Shown: in pieces, positions 25,728-33,864 of the stretch
Layout: the number at the start of each line of letters is the position of its first letter
How positions within the stretch are numbered: the stretch's first letter is position 1
Assembly (NCBI RefSeq): GCF_024172085.1
Contig: NZ_JAMZDZ010000001.1
Location: 6,386,001-6,450,000, forward strand
Length of the DNA stretch: 64,000 nucleotides
Source: Hamadaea flava
Lineage (GTDB): Bacteria; Actinomycetota; Actinomycetes; Mycobacteriales; Micromonosporaceae
Direction: 5' to 3'
Position numbers and translations under genes: made by a program
The notes under the pieces: model-generated
What the model saw: only the letters and a program-made list of their open reading frames with translations
Told to the model about the DNA's origin: nothing
Database searches by the model: none

Positions 25728-26129
25728 ATGACCGAGCGCATCCCCGAGATCGAGCCGAGCGACGAGCTGATCGCCGACGTGTTCGCCCGTGGCTGCGACT
25801 CCCGCAACGCGCTGGAGGACATCGCCGGCAAGTGGGGCATCCTCGCGTTGGTCGCGCTCGACGAGGGCGCGTACCGATTCAACGCGCTCCGTCGCCGGGT
25901 CGACGGGGTGAGCGAGAAGATGCTGGCCCAGACCCTTCAGACGCTCGAACGCGACGGCATGGTCAGCCGCGACGTGCAGGCCACCATCCCGCCCCGCGTC
26001 GAATACAGCCTCACGGCGCTCGGCAAGCAGGTCGCCGACCGGTTGCGCGGCCTCATCGACCTCCTCGAAGGCCGGCTGCCGACCGTCCTCGCCGCGCAGG
26101 CCGCGTACGACGCGAAGAAGCAAGGGTGA
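25728..26129 (+). CDS. HxlR-family redox regulator (QorR-like)
   Basis: This winged-helix regulator of about 133 residues matches the HxlR/DUF24 family (KWGILALVALDEGAYRFNALRRRVDGVSEKMLAQTLQTLERDGMVSR). A single N-terminal cysteine (Cys23 in RGCDSRN) sits where DUF24 redox sensors such as QorR keep their sensing Cys. The ATG at 25728 is preceded by GGAGG one base away, which is too close; the ATG at 25707 is an alternative. It probably represses itself and the divergent qorB-like gene and is released on cysteine oxidation. Confidence 0.85.
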   Translation: MTERIPEIEPSDELIADVFARGCDSRNALEDIAGKWGILALVALDEGAYRFNALRRRVDGVSEKMLAQTLQTLERDGMVSRDVQATIPPRVEYSLTALGKQVADRLRGLIDLLEGRLPTVLAAQAAYDAKKQG

Positions 26130-26734
26130 CCGCGACCCGGCTCACCGAGGTGCCGCTGCTCCCGGAGATCCGGCTCTACCAGGCCGCCGAGCAGACCGGC
26201 CTGTTCGACGGCGGCTACTCCAGCGACCGCCCGCCGCCGTTCTGGGCGTTCGCCTGGCCCGGCGGCGTCGCCCTGGCCCGCCATCTGCTCGACCAGCCCC
26301 AGACCGTGCGCGGCCGCCGGGTGGTCGACCTCGGCTCCGGTTCCGGGGTGGTCGCGATCGCGGCCTGGCTCGCCCAAGCCCAAGGGGTACGCGCGGTGGA
26401 CACCGACCCGGAAGCGGTGACCGCGATCGAGCGCAACGCCGTCGCCAACGGAGCCCAGGTCGAGGCGGTGCTCGGCGCGGCGGACCCGATGCGGATCGGC
26501 GACGCGGAAGTGGTCCTCGTCGGCGACGCCTTCTACACCGCGTCCGTCGGGGCCGCCATGACGAAGCTGCTCACCGCGACCGCTCGCCGGGGCGTCGAGG
26601 TGCTCGTCGGCGACCCCGGCCGAGGTTTCCTGCCGCGTCGCCTGCTGACCGAGGTCGGCCGCTACGACGTCCCGGTACGCCGGGCGCTGGAGGACACCGG
26701 CGTCAAACCGACCACGATCTGGCGCTTCACCTAG
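26126..26734 (+). CDS. Class I SAM methyltransferase (NNT1/ETFB-MT-like)
   Basis: This 202-residue protein has the SAM-binding motif VVDLGSGSGVVAIAAW near residue 70 and the PFWAFAWPGGVALARHLLD segment typical of the COG3897 'nicotinamide N-methylase / protein lysine methyltransferase' group. The substrate is unknown. The GTG start overlaps the HxlR stop by four bases, so it is probably cotranscribed with the regulator. Its 3' end overlaps the converging beta-lactamase-fold gene by 8 bp. Confidence 0.82.
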   Translation: MTATRLTEVPLLPEIRLYQAAEQTGLFDGGYSSDRPPPFWAFAWPGGVALARHLLDQPQTVRGRRVVDLGSGSGVVAIAAWLAQAQGVRAVDTDPEAVTAIERNAVANGAQVEAVLGAADPMRIGDAEVVLVGDAFYTASVGAAMTKLLTATARRGVEVLVGDPGRGFLPRRLLTEVGRYDVPVRRALEDTGVKPTTIWRFT

Positions 26735-27389
26735 GCGGTTCCCAGACGGCGGAGTCGTGGGCGAACAGCACCCGCTTCGGGTCGAACTCCAGCAACCGTT
26801 CCAGCCACGGGCTGTGCGGCGCGGCGCCGACGGCGTACGCGAGGTGGTCGTGGGAGAACTCCGAGGCGAAGTCGTGTGCCTGCCCGGCCAGTACGACCGT
26901 GCCGTCGTCCAGGCGTACGACGAGGGACTGGTGGCCGTCGGTGTGCCCGGGAGTCGGAATGATCCACACCCCGGGCCAGATCTCCATCTCGCCGTCCAGG
27001 TCCTCGTAGCGAGCGCCGGTGAAGTCGACCAACTCGGGCAGGGTGTACTCGGTGGTACGCGCGGTGGTCAGCTCGGTCCGCTGGGCCAGGATCGGCGTAC
27101 CGGGGAACAGCGGGTTGCCGCCGCAGTGGTCGAAGTGCAGGTGGCAGTTGACCACGAGGGAGACCTCGCCGAGGTCCACGCCCGCGTCCGCCAGCGCGGT
27201 CCGCAGATCGCGCCGATGCGGCTGGTAATGCTCGTCGACCTCCGGATGCGAGCCGATGCCGGTGTCGAACAGCAGCACGCCCTCCGGGCGGCGCACCACG
27301 TACGCCAGGATCGACTCCACCCGGGGATGCTCGGTGCCGGCTTCGGACGCGGGCCGGATGATGTGTCCGAGGTCGAGCCGTCGCAGCAT
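26727..27389 (-). CDS. Metallo-beta-lactamase-fold lactonase-like protein
   Basis: This 220-residue hydrolase has the HxHxDH metal motif (CHLHFDHCGG; His83, His85, Asp87, His88), the third metal histidine in PTPGHTDGHQS and a late LAGQAHDF aspartate. The arrangement resembles N-acyl homoserine lactonases (AiiA group), but the family is broad and the substrate cannot be told from sequence. AAGGGG precedes the ATG at 27389. It has no secretion signal. Confidence 0.85.
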   Translation of the reverse strand: MLRRLDLGHIIRPASEAGTEHPRVESILAYVVRRPEGVLLFDTGIGSHPEVDEHYQPHRRDLRTALADAGVDLGEVSLVVNCHLHFDHCGGNPLFPGTPILAQRTELTTARTTEYTLPELVDFTGARYEDLDGEMEIWPGVWIIPTPGHTDGHQSLVVRLDDGTVVLAGQAHDFASEFSHDHLAYAVGAAPHSPWLERLLEFDPKRVLFAHDSAVWEPPR

Positions 27390-27413
27390 TCGCGCACCCC
27401 TTAGGTTTGAGCC

Positions 27414-27878
27414 GTGCCCGACCTTCGCTTCGAATCCGTCGAGGAATCCGTCGAGTCTGCGGAAGTGCTGCTCGACTGGCAGCACGTCCACAATCTGATC
27501 ATCCCCACCGACCCGCTGTCGGTCGAGGAGATCCGGGTACGCGCTCAGCGGAACCGGCTCGCCGTGGCGTACTCGGGTGACCTGCTGATCGGCAACTACA
27601 CCGTCCGGCCGCCGGCCGGCGACCCGACCGCGGCGACCGTGATCGCCCGCGTCCTGCCCGAGCACCGGCGGCAGGGCTACGGCGAGCTGATCTACCGGCA
27701 CGCCCTCGCCGTCGCCGCCGACCTCGGGGCGACCGCCGTCGAGACGGTCGTCTTGGAGTCCAATGCGGACGGACTGCGATTCGCGCTGCGGCACGGCTTC
27801 GCCGAGATCGACCGCTACGTCCTCGACGGGGCCACGATCGCGTTCGTGGACCTGCGGCGGGACAGCCTCACCGGCTGA
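27414..27878 (+). CDS. GNAT-family N-acetyltransferase
   Basis: This 154-residue GNAT-fold protein has the acetyl-CoA loop VLPEHRRQGYGELIYRHAL and a C-terminal strand pattern ending ALRHGFAEIDRYV. The acceptor is unknown. The GTG start lies 24 bases from the divergent lactonase start, with no clear Shine-Dalgarno, so the message could be leaderless. Its end overlaps the sigma-factor gene by 11 bp. Confidence 0.82.
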   Translation: MPDLRFESVEESVESAEVLLDWQHVHNLIIPTDPLSVEEIRVRAQRNRLAVAYSGDLLIGNYTVRPPAGDPTAATVIARVLPEHRRQGYGELIYRHALAVAADLGATAVETVVLESNADGLRFALRHGFAEIDRYVLDGATIAFVDLRRDSLTG

Positions 27879-28728
27879 GTCCCCGCAGCTTGTCCGGGTT
27901 CACCTGCATGCGTACGCCGGTGATCCGGCCGTCGGCGAAGTCGAAGCAGACGGCGCCGACCGGCTGCCCGGCCACCGTGCCGAGGATGCCCAGCTCCCCG
28001 TTGATCTGGACGAGTTCCAGCTCGGCGCCCTGCGACTCCGGCTTGGCGAAGACGCCGAGGAGCCAGCGCGCGACACCGTCGGCGCCCAGCAGCGGGCGGC
28101 GGGCCGCGGTGACCTTGCCGCCGCCGTCGGACCAGCAGACGACGTCGGGGGCCAGCAGTTCCATCATCGCGTTCAGGTCGCCCCCGACACAGGCCTGCCG
28201 GAACCGGTCCACTGCCTGATCGCGTACCCCTTGGTCGACGTCGAAGCGCGGCCGACGGGCCGCGACGTGCGCGCGAGCCCGAGTCGCGGTCTGGCGCACC
28301 GCGGGCTCGGACTTGTCGAGAATGGCCGCGATCTCGGCGTGGCTGTACCCGAAGACGTCATGGAGCAGGAAGATCGCGCGCTCGCCGGGGCTGAGCGTCT
28401 CCAGGACGACGAGCATGGCCACCGAGATCGACTCGGCCATCTCCACCTCCTGCCCGGCGTCTGGGGTCGTGAGAACCGGCTCGGGCAGCCACGGCCCGAC
28501 GTAGGTCTCGCGGCGGGCGCGGGCGGAGGTGAGCTGGTTGAGGGAGAGGTTGGTGATCGTCTTGACCAGGTATGCACGCGGATTGGCGACCTGGCCGGCG
28601 TCCACCTCGCGACAACGCAGCCACGCCTCCTGCACGAGGTCCTCGGCATCGGCGACGCTCCCCGTCATCCGGTACGCGACGTCGAAGAGCAGCCGCCGAT
28701 GCTCGGCGAAGACCTGGGTGTCGATCAT
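27868..28728 (-). CDS. sigJ: ECF41-type sigma factor (SigJ-like) with SnoaL tail
   Basis: This is a 286-residue extracytoplasmic-function sigma factor. Region 2 (FDVAYRMTGSVADAEDLVQEAWLRC) and region 4 (FLLHDVFGYSHAEIAAILDKSEPAVRQTATRARAH) are followed by a C-terminal SnoaL-like domain. The ECF41 hallmarks WLPEP, DGGGK and NPDKL are all present; in studied members the fused C-terminus regulates activity instead of an anti-sigma factor. It is nine bases downstream of an NAD-dependent epimerase gene, matching the usual ECF41 pairing with an oxidoreductase. Confidence 0.93.
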   Translation of the reverse strand: MIDTQVFAEHRRLLFDVAYRMTGSVADAEDLVQEAWLRCREVDAGQVANPRAYLVKTITNLSLNQLTSARARRETYVGPWLPEPVLTTPDAGQEVEMAESISVAMLVVLETLSPGERAIFLLHDVFGYSHAEIAAILDKSEPAVRQTATRARAHVAARRPRFDVDQGVRDQAVDRFRQACVGGDLNAMMELLAPDVVCWSDGGGKVTAARRPLLGADGVARWLLGVFAKPESQGAELELVQINGELGILGTVAGQPVGAVCFDFADGRITGVRMQVNPDKLRGLSR

Positions 28729-28737
28729 GTCTCGAGG

Positions 28738-29658
28738 CTAGACCCGCAGCAGGGTCTGGGCCCCGAGCCCCTCCTCGATGGTGGCATACTCCGGCCGCCA
28801 GCCGAGTTCCTCGCGAGCCTTGTCGCTCGACACCCGCAGGTTGATGTGGAGCGCGCGGTACATGTACGGCGCGACCGCCATCATCCAGGTCGGCGCGGTG
28901 AACGGCTTGGGCGCCTCGAAGGCGTGCGCGATGGCCTTGATCATGTCACCGAAGCCCTTCTCGGCGTCCACGACGTTGTACGCCGGACTCGGCCGGTCCA
29001 GCTCGATCGCCTCGACGACGGCGTTCGCCGCGCTCGCGAGATGCGTCCACGGCAGTACGCGACCATGGTCGTTGAACGCCGGCATCTGCCGTTTGCGCAG
29101 CATCTGCACCATCGTCTCGGTCGCGCCCGGCCCGTAGAACAAGCCGTACCGGAGCGAGACGGCTTCCAGCCCCGATGCCAGAGCCAAGTTCTCCTTCTCC
29201 CGCATGGCCTCCAGATGACGGTTGAACCCGGCGTCCGGGTCGGTCACCCCGAACTCGTCCGCCTCGGTGAGCACCCGGTCGCCGAAGTCGCGGTAGCCGT
29301 AGCCGAAGACGATGTTCTCGCCGACGAATCGGCGTACGCCGGCCGGCTTGGCGGCTTCGAGCAGATTCGCGGTCCCCGCGATCCGCAGGTCGTCCGTGCC
29401 GTGCATGCCCTTGTGGGTCATCGGCGGCTTCTTCAACGCGGTCGCCGCGTGCACCACCGCGTCGGCTTGGACCCCCGCGAACGCCCGGAGCAGACCCTCC
29501 CGATCGAGCAGGTCGCCCCGGATCTCGTTGTGGTCGCCCCGGCCGAGCCCGAGCACCGTGTGCCCGGCGTCGGTGAGGGCATGGCGGATGTGACGGCCGA
29601 AGACGCCGCTGGCTCCGGCCACGATCACGGTCTGGTTCTTCATCTCGGTCATGCCCAT
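28738..29658 (-). CDS. NAD(P)-dependent epimerase/dehydratase
   Basis: This extended SDR of about 306 residues has the Rossmann motif VIVAGASGVFGRHI and a catalytic-region SLRYGLFYGPG segment. The Tyr-x-x-x-Lys pair typical of SDRs is not obvious in the usual place, so it may be an atypical member. AGGAGG lies 12 bases before the ATG at 29658; ATGs at 29652 and 29643 are alternatives. It forms an operon with the ECF41 sigma gene and is the likely regulon target. Confidence 0.8.
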   Translation of the reverse strand: MGMTEMKNQTVIVAGASGVFGRHIRHALTDAGHTVLGLGRGDHNEIRGDLLDREGLLRAFAGVQADAVVHAATALKKPPMTHKGMHGTDDLRIAGTANLLEAAKPAGVRRFVGENIVFGYGYRDFGDRVLTEADEFGVTDPDAGFNRHLEAMREKENLALASGLEAVSLRYGLFYGPGATETMVQMLRKRQMPAFNDHGRVLPWTHLASAANAVVEAIELDRPSPAYNVVDAEKGFGDMIKAIAHAFEAPKPFTAPTWMMAVAPYMYRALHINLRVSSDKAREELGWRPEYATIEEGLGAQTLLRV

Positions 29659-29744
29659 GGGACAGGGCAGCCTCCTGAAAAGTGACATACCCCGGCGTGA
29701 CCCCAGTCACCCTCTTCCGCCCGGCTTTCCGCACTCGCTTTTGG

Positions 29745-29809
29745 GCGCTGGATCAGGGTTCTCGGTCGAATCTTGGGCCAAGATCCGACGCGGATCCCTG
29801 ATCCAGCGC
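29745..29809. repeat. GATC-framed hairpin, family 2, copy 1
   Basis: GCGCTGGATCAGGG (29745-29758) pairs perfectly with CCCTGATCCAGCGC (29796-29809). The inner part continues with imperfect pairing to the centre TCTTGGGCCAAGA. The outer GATC sites are at 29751 and 29800, 49 bp apart. It lies downstream of the minus-strand gene that ends at 29860. Confidence 0.88.
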
Positions 29810-29859
29810 GAACGCCGGGCGGCCCAACGGGCCCGTGAGCGCGAGCGGGGCGTGCGGAC

Positions 29860-31632
29860 TCAGGCGGAGTCGACGGTGATGATCACCGAGGGTGACTCGT
29901 GCGGCTTGGTCAGCAGGATCCGCCCGTCGGGCGCGAGGGCGATCATCCAGCGCTCGTCCTGGCGGCCCGAGTCGGAGACGCCGAACCGGAGCGGGTCGCC
30001 GGGCCAGGTCGCCCGGTAGTCGCGTACCAGGGTCGTGACGTGGACGTAGCTTTCGCAGTCCGGGTCGGGGCAGCGGACCAGGCGGACGTCCAGCTCGTCC
30101 GGGCCGGCCGGATCGGTGATCACGGCGTAGTAGTCGCCGCCGGGCCGGGCCGCGACCACCGCCGGCATCAGCCCTCGGCAGGTGCCGAAGGAACATCGCG
30201 GTACGCCCGCCACCCGGGGAGCGCGGAGAAGATCGTCGGCTGTGGGGGCGTCGGCGTCGGTCTGCCCCTGCCTGATGAGCCGAGTCTCGGCGCAGTCGGT
30301 CCGGGTGCACCAGCCGAGCCAGCCCTGGCCGGCCAGGTCGCGGTAGACCGCGAAGAGCCGCCCGCTCCGGTCGACCCCGGCGACCAGCGTCTCCTCGGCG
30401 TCGCCGGTCGCCGGTGGGGTGACCAGCCCGAGATCTACGGTCGTGCCCGCGCGGCAGGACTCGTCCCGGCACCGGATCAGGGCGAGCCGACGGTCCCCGG
30501 CGCCGGCCGGGGTGGCCTTGGCAAGCACGATCTCGCCCGTCTCCGGCGCCGCGACGGCGAAAGCGCGGGCCTCGTTCAGCAATTCGATCCGGCCCGCGGC
30601 CTGGCCGCCGGAGCACTGCCGGCCGGGGTCACAGACGGTCAGCAGACGATTCGACAGGATGACCACCGTGCCGTCGCGCCGGAGGGCCACGCTCGCGGCC
30701 GACGTCATCGCCGGGATCTCGGTGCTTCGGAACTCCGAGCAGCGGTCGTCGAGGCAGTCCTCGATCCCGTCCAGCGTCACCAGGACTGGGTGGTGCGCCG
30801 CCGGCCACCCCACGGCGAGCACCGAACTGCCGAGGTACGGCTCGTGGCGTACCTCGGTGAGGCGGTGGCTCGACACGATCGCGCCGGCGACTGCGGTGGG
30901 CAGCAGGAGAAGGGCAGCCGTCGCGATCACTACCGCCCGGCTCGGCGGGATCGTCGAGCGTGGGGAGAGTTCCGGGATGATCCGCGTACGCCGATAGATC
31001 GTCAGCAGGGTGATCCCCGGGAGCACCACCGCCGTCCCCGCGATCAGGGTCAGCAGCAGGTGCACCGCCAACCCCGTCGGCACCGACGCCGGACGCAGGA
31101 ACCGGTCCGGCAGCGCCAAGGCGGCGACGGGCGCGACGACGCCGAAGGCGAACAGGACGCCCATGTCCCAGCGCTTTCCCCGCAGTTCGGCGTACGTGGT
31201 GAAGGCGGCGAACCCGGCCTGTTCGACGACCGCGACGGTGGCGGACAGGGCGAAGTTGGTCGCGACTCCGATGAGGATGATCGCCACGAGGGTGACGACG
31301 AGGACGACGACCAGGGGTTCGCCCGGCAGCAGCAGTCCGGTCAGGAATCCGCAGACGACCAGCGGCACCACGTACGCCGCCACGGCGACCAGCGCGACGG
31401 GCAGCGCCCGGAGCGCGCGCCGCAGCGGCCGGGGTCCGCCGTCGAGCACGGCGACCCCGGTCAGCACCGTGATCGTCCAGCCGAGCCCGAGGACGATCGT
31501 GCTGAACCAGTCGTCCCGGCCGAAGGTCAGTACGCCGTCCGCCACCCGGGCGTCGGCATCGGTGAGCAGGTGCCATGCCGTACGCACCAACAGCAGCGCC
31601 ACGGCGGCGGGGACGACCTTCAGCGCACGCAT
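29860..31632 (-). CDS. Membrane protein with extracytoplasmic Cys-pair repeat domain
   Basis: This 590-residue protein is not recognised as a named family. Residues 1-~290 hold about seven hydrophobic segments, followed by ~300 residues that should face outside. The outer part has six C-x(3-4)-C pairs at fairly regular intervals: DCLDDRCSE, VCDPGRQCS, RCRDESCRA, WCTRTDCAE, RCSFGTCRG and RCPDPDCES. Each follows a strand-like stretch (VTLDGIED, LALIRC, LDVRLVRC), as in blades of a beta-propeller tied by small disulfide loops. The ATG at 31632 begins a clean membrane segment. A sensor or surface role is inference. Confidence 0.8.
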   Translation of the reverse strand: MRALKVVPAAVALLLVRTAWHLLTDADARVADGVLTFGRDDWFSTIVLGLGWTITVLTGVAVLDGGPRPLRRALRALPVALVAVAAYVVPLVVCGFLTGLLLPGEPLVVVLVVTLVAIILIGVATNFALSATVAVVEQAGFAAFTTYAELRGKRWDMGVLFAFGVVAPVAALALPDRFLRPASVPTGLAVHLLLTLIAGTAVVLPGITLLTIYRRTRIIPELSPRSTIPPSRAVVIATAALLLLPTAVAGAIVSSHRLTEVRHEPYLGSSVLAVGWPAAHHPVLVTLDGIEDCLDDRCSEFRSTEIPAMTSAASVALRRDGTVVILSNRLLTVCDPGRQCSGGQAAGRIELLNEARAFAVAAPETGEIVLAKATPAGAGDRRLALIRCRDESCRAGTTVDLGLVTPPATGDAEETLVAGVDRSGRLFAVYRDLAGQGWLGWCTRTDCAETRLIRQGQTDADAPTADDLLRAPRVAGVPRCSFGTCRGLMPAVVAARPGGDYYAVITDPAGPDELDVRLVRCPDPDCESYVHVTTLVRDYRATWPGDPLRFGVSDSGRQDERWMIALAPDGRILLTKPHESPSVIITVDSA

Positions 31633-31664
31633 GGCCGTCAGCGTAGGTCCCCTCGGCGATAGGC

Positions 31665-31723
31665 GCAGATCACGGTTACGCATGCCGAAACCGCCGGGGC
31701 AGACATGCGTAACCGTGATCTGC
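31665..31723. repeat. GATC-framed hairpin, family 1, copy 3
   Basis: Perfect 20-bp arms (31665-31684 and 31704-31723; core AGATCACGGTTACGCATG). The outer GATC sites are at 31668 and 31717, 49 bp apart. On the minus strand it starts 11 bases after the chitinase stop. Confidence 0.9.
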
Positions 31724-31733
31724 AACAAAGGGA

Positions 31734-33767
31734 CTAGGGGAGCGAGTTCAGGTAGGGCTCGTGGCTGTTCATGAATTCCCAGCCGTAGTAACGGTCCCAG
31801 TTGATCGACCAGGTCATGAGTCCCCGCAACGCCGGTGAGGTTCCGCCACGCAGGGTGTAACCGCCGCAGTTCGTTCCGCGTACCAGACAGTCCAAAGCCT
31901 GTTGGACCGCGGCGGGCGAGGTGAACCCGTTACCCGCGCTGACCGCGGCCGGGGTGCCGAAGGCGATCTGGTCCTCGCGCAGCGCGGGGAAGGTGAACCC
32001 GGTACCCGCGACCGTGAACCCGGCGGCGAGCATGTCCGTCATCGCGATGTGGAAGTCCGCGCCGCCCATGGTGTGGTACTGGCTGTCCAGGCCCATGATC
32101 GGGCCGGAGTTGTAGTCCTGCACGTGCAGCACCGTGAGGTCGTTGCGCAGCGCGTAGATCACCGGCAGGTAGGCGCCAGCGCGCCGGTCGCAGCCGCCGC
32201 AGTTGCCACCGTAGAACTGGTAGCCGAGCTGTACGAAGAACGTCTCCGGCGCCATGCTCAGCACGAAGCCGGAACCGTAGCGGCTCTTGAGCGTGCGCAA
32301 CGCCGAGATGAGGTTGACGATGACCGGCGTGGTCGGGTTCGTCACGTCGTTGTCCCCCGCGTTGAGCGTGAGCGAGTGCCCCTCGAAGTCCACGTCGAGC
32401 CCGTCGAGGCCGTAGCGGTCGATGATGGCGCTCACCGAGCTGACGAAGGTGTCCCGCGCGCCGGTCGTGGTGAGCTGGACCTGGCCGTTCTGGCCGCCGA
32501 TGGACAGCAGCACCTTCTTGCCCGCGGCCTGCTTGGCGCGGACCGCGGCGATGAACTGCGCCTCCGTCTCGACGCCCGGGCACTCGCTGACCGGGCACAG
32601 CTGGAAGCGGATGTCGCCGGAGGTCACCGAGGTCGGCTCGCCGAAGGCCAGGTTGATGATGTCCCAAGCGGCCGGCACGTCGGCCATCCTCAGGTAGCCG
32701 GACCCGTTCGCGAAGCTCGCGTGGAGATAGCCGATCAGCGCGTGTCGCGGCAGCCCCGTGGAACATCCAGTCGTCGTCCCGCTTGCGGTCGCGCTCTTCG
32801 CGCTCTCGCCATTCGAGTTGTACGCCGAGACGCTGTAACTGTGACTGCTGCAGGCGCCCAGGCTTCCCACGGTCGCAGTCGTGCCGCTGACGGTGGTGAC
32901 GAGGGTGCTGCCCTCGTACACCCGGTATCCGGTAGCGCCGCTCGCGGCGGACCAGCCCAGCGAGATCGAGTTGGCCGTCGTGGCGGTGACCGACAGTCCA
33001 CTGGGGACGGGCGGCGCCGTCGTGCAGCCGGTCGTCGTGGCACTCGTCCCGGCGCTCTTGGCGCTCTCGCCCACCGAGTTGTACGCCGCGACGGTGTAGG
33101 TGTGGCTCGTGCACTTGGTCAGCCCGCTGATCGTGGCGCTGGTCCCGGTGACCGTGGTGATCAGGGTGCTGCCCTCGTAGATCCGGTATCCGGTGACCGT
33201 GCCGGAGGCGGCGGCCCAGGACAGGGCGATCGAGGTGTCGGTTACCGTGCCCACGGCGGGCGCGCCGGGCGTACCCGGGACGCTGGACCCGCCTGGGCCG
33301 TCCAAGGACACGTCGTCGGCGTAATAGGTGCCCTGGCCGTACCAGCCGTGCGTGAACACCTGCACGCTCGTCTGCGTGGCAGTCGTCGTGAAGTTCACCG
33401 TGAGCTGCGTGTACGCCGCCGCGGCCGGCGTCCACGTCGACGCGCCCCCGACGATGCCGAGGTAGACGTAGTTGCCCCGGACCCAGCCCGTGAGCGAGTA
33501 CGCCGTGTTGGGCAGCACGGCGACGGTCTGCGTGCACTGCGCGTTGTCCGAGGCCGAGGCCGCCCCGGCGAGCGCCTTGGTGCCACTGTGGACCGGGGTG
33601 CTCACCACCGAGCCGGTGCTGCCGGCGCACGTCCAGGGGGAGAGCGTTCCGGTCTCGAAGCCCGGGTTGCTCAGCAGATTCGCCGCGTACGCCGGCGTGC
33701 TCACCACCATCGCCGCCCCCAGGACGGCGAGGGCGCCTGCGGCAGCGATAAATCGAAGCTTCTTCAT
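31734..33767 (-). CDS. Secreted GH18 chitinase with CBM and two FnIII domains
   Basis: This is a 677-residue secreted chitinase. Layout: signal peptide (1-~29, ends AYA), a CBM4/9-like carbohydrate-binding domain (~30-158), two similar fibronectin III domains (~168-248 and ~253-335), then a GH18 barrel. The catalytic DxxDxDxE motif is DGLDVDFE (455-462) with acid Glu462. It should hydrolyse chitin. No Shine-Dalgarno is visible before the ATG, and an AGTAA/TTACT inverted repeat lies just upstream. It is one of three secreted polysaccharide-active proteins in the window. Confidence 0.95.
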   Translation of the reverse strand: MKKLRFIAAAGALAVLGAAMVVSTPAYAANLLSNPGFETGTLSPWTCAGSTGSVVSTPVHSGTKALAGAASASDNAQCTQTVAVLPNTAYSLTGWVRGNYVYLGIVGGASTWTPAAAAYTQLTVNFTTTATQTSVQVFTHGWYGQGTYYADDVSLDGPGGSSVPGTPGAPAVGTVTDTSIALSWAAASGTVTGYRIYEGSTLITTVTGTSATISGLTKCTSHTYTVAAYNSVGESAKSAGTSATTTGCTTAPPVPSGLSVTATTANSISLGWSAASGATGYRVYEGSTLVTTVSGTTATVGSLGACSSHSYSVSAYNSNGESAKSATASGTTTGCSTGLPRHALIGYLHASFANGSGYLRMADVPAAWDIINLAFGEPTSVTSGDIRFQLCPVSECPGVETEAQFIAAVRAKQAAGKKVLLSIGGQNGQVQLTTTGARDTFVSSVSAIIDRYGLDGLDVDFEGHSLTLNAGDNDVTNPTTPVIVNLISALRTLKSRYGSGFVLSMAPETFFVQLGYQFYGGNCGGCDRRAGAYLPVIYALRNDLTVLHVQDYNSGPIMGLDSQYHTMGGADFHIAMTDMLAAGFTVAGTGFTFPALREDQIAFGTPAAVSAGNGFTSPAAVQQALDCLVRGTNCGGYTLRGGTSPALRGLMTWSINWDRYYGWEFMNSHEPYLNSLP

Positions 33768-33779
33768 CCGATAATTATT

Positions 33780-33792
33780 AGTAAACCTTACT
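33780..33792. promoter_or_regulatory. Inverted repeat upstream of chitinase
   Basis: AGTAAACCTTACT, a 5-3-5 inverted repeat, lies 13 bases upstream of the chitinase start in an unusually AT-rich patch. It may be an operator or part of the promoter; the binding protein is unknown. Confidence 0.5.
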
Positions 33793-33864
33793 GAGAATGT
33801 AAATGCCTGTCTGATGCGGCCGTTCGGCTCCGAATGTCAGGGGGCCTCGGCAGAATGCCGTCAC

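Noticed and set aside
31902-33794. 630-codon plus-strand open frame across the chitinase
   Set aside because: It is antisense to a GH18 gene with complete domains; the translation is low complexity.
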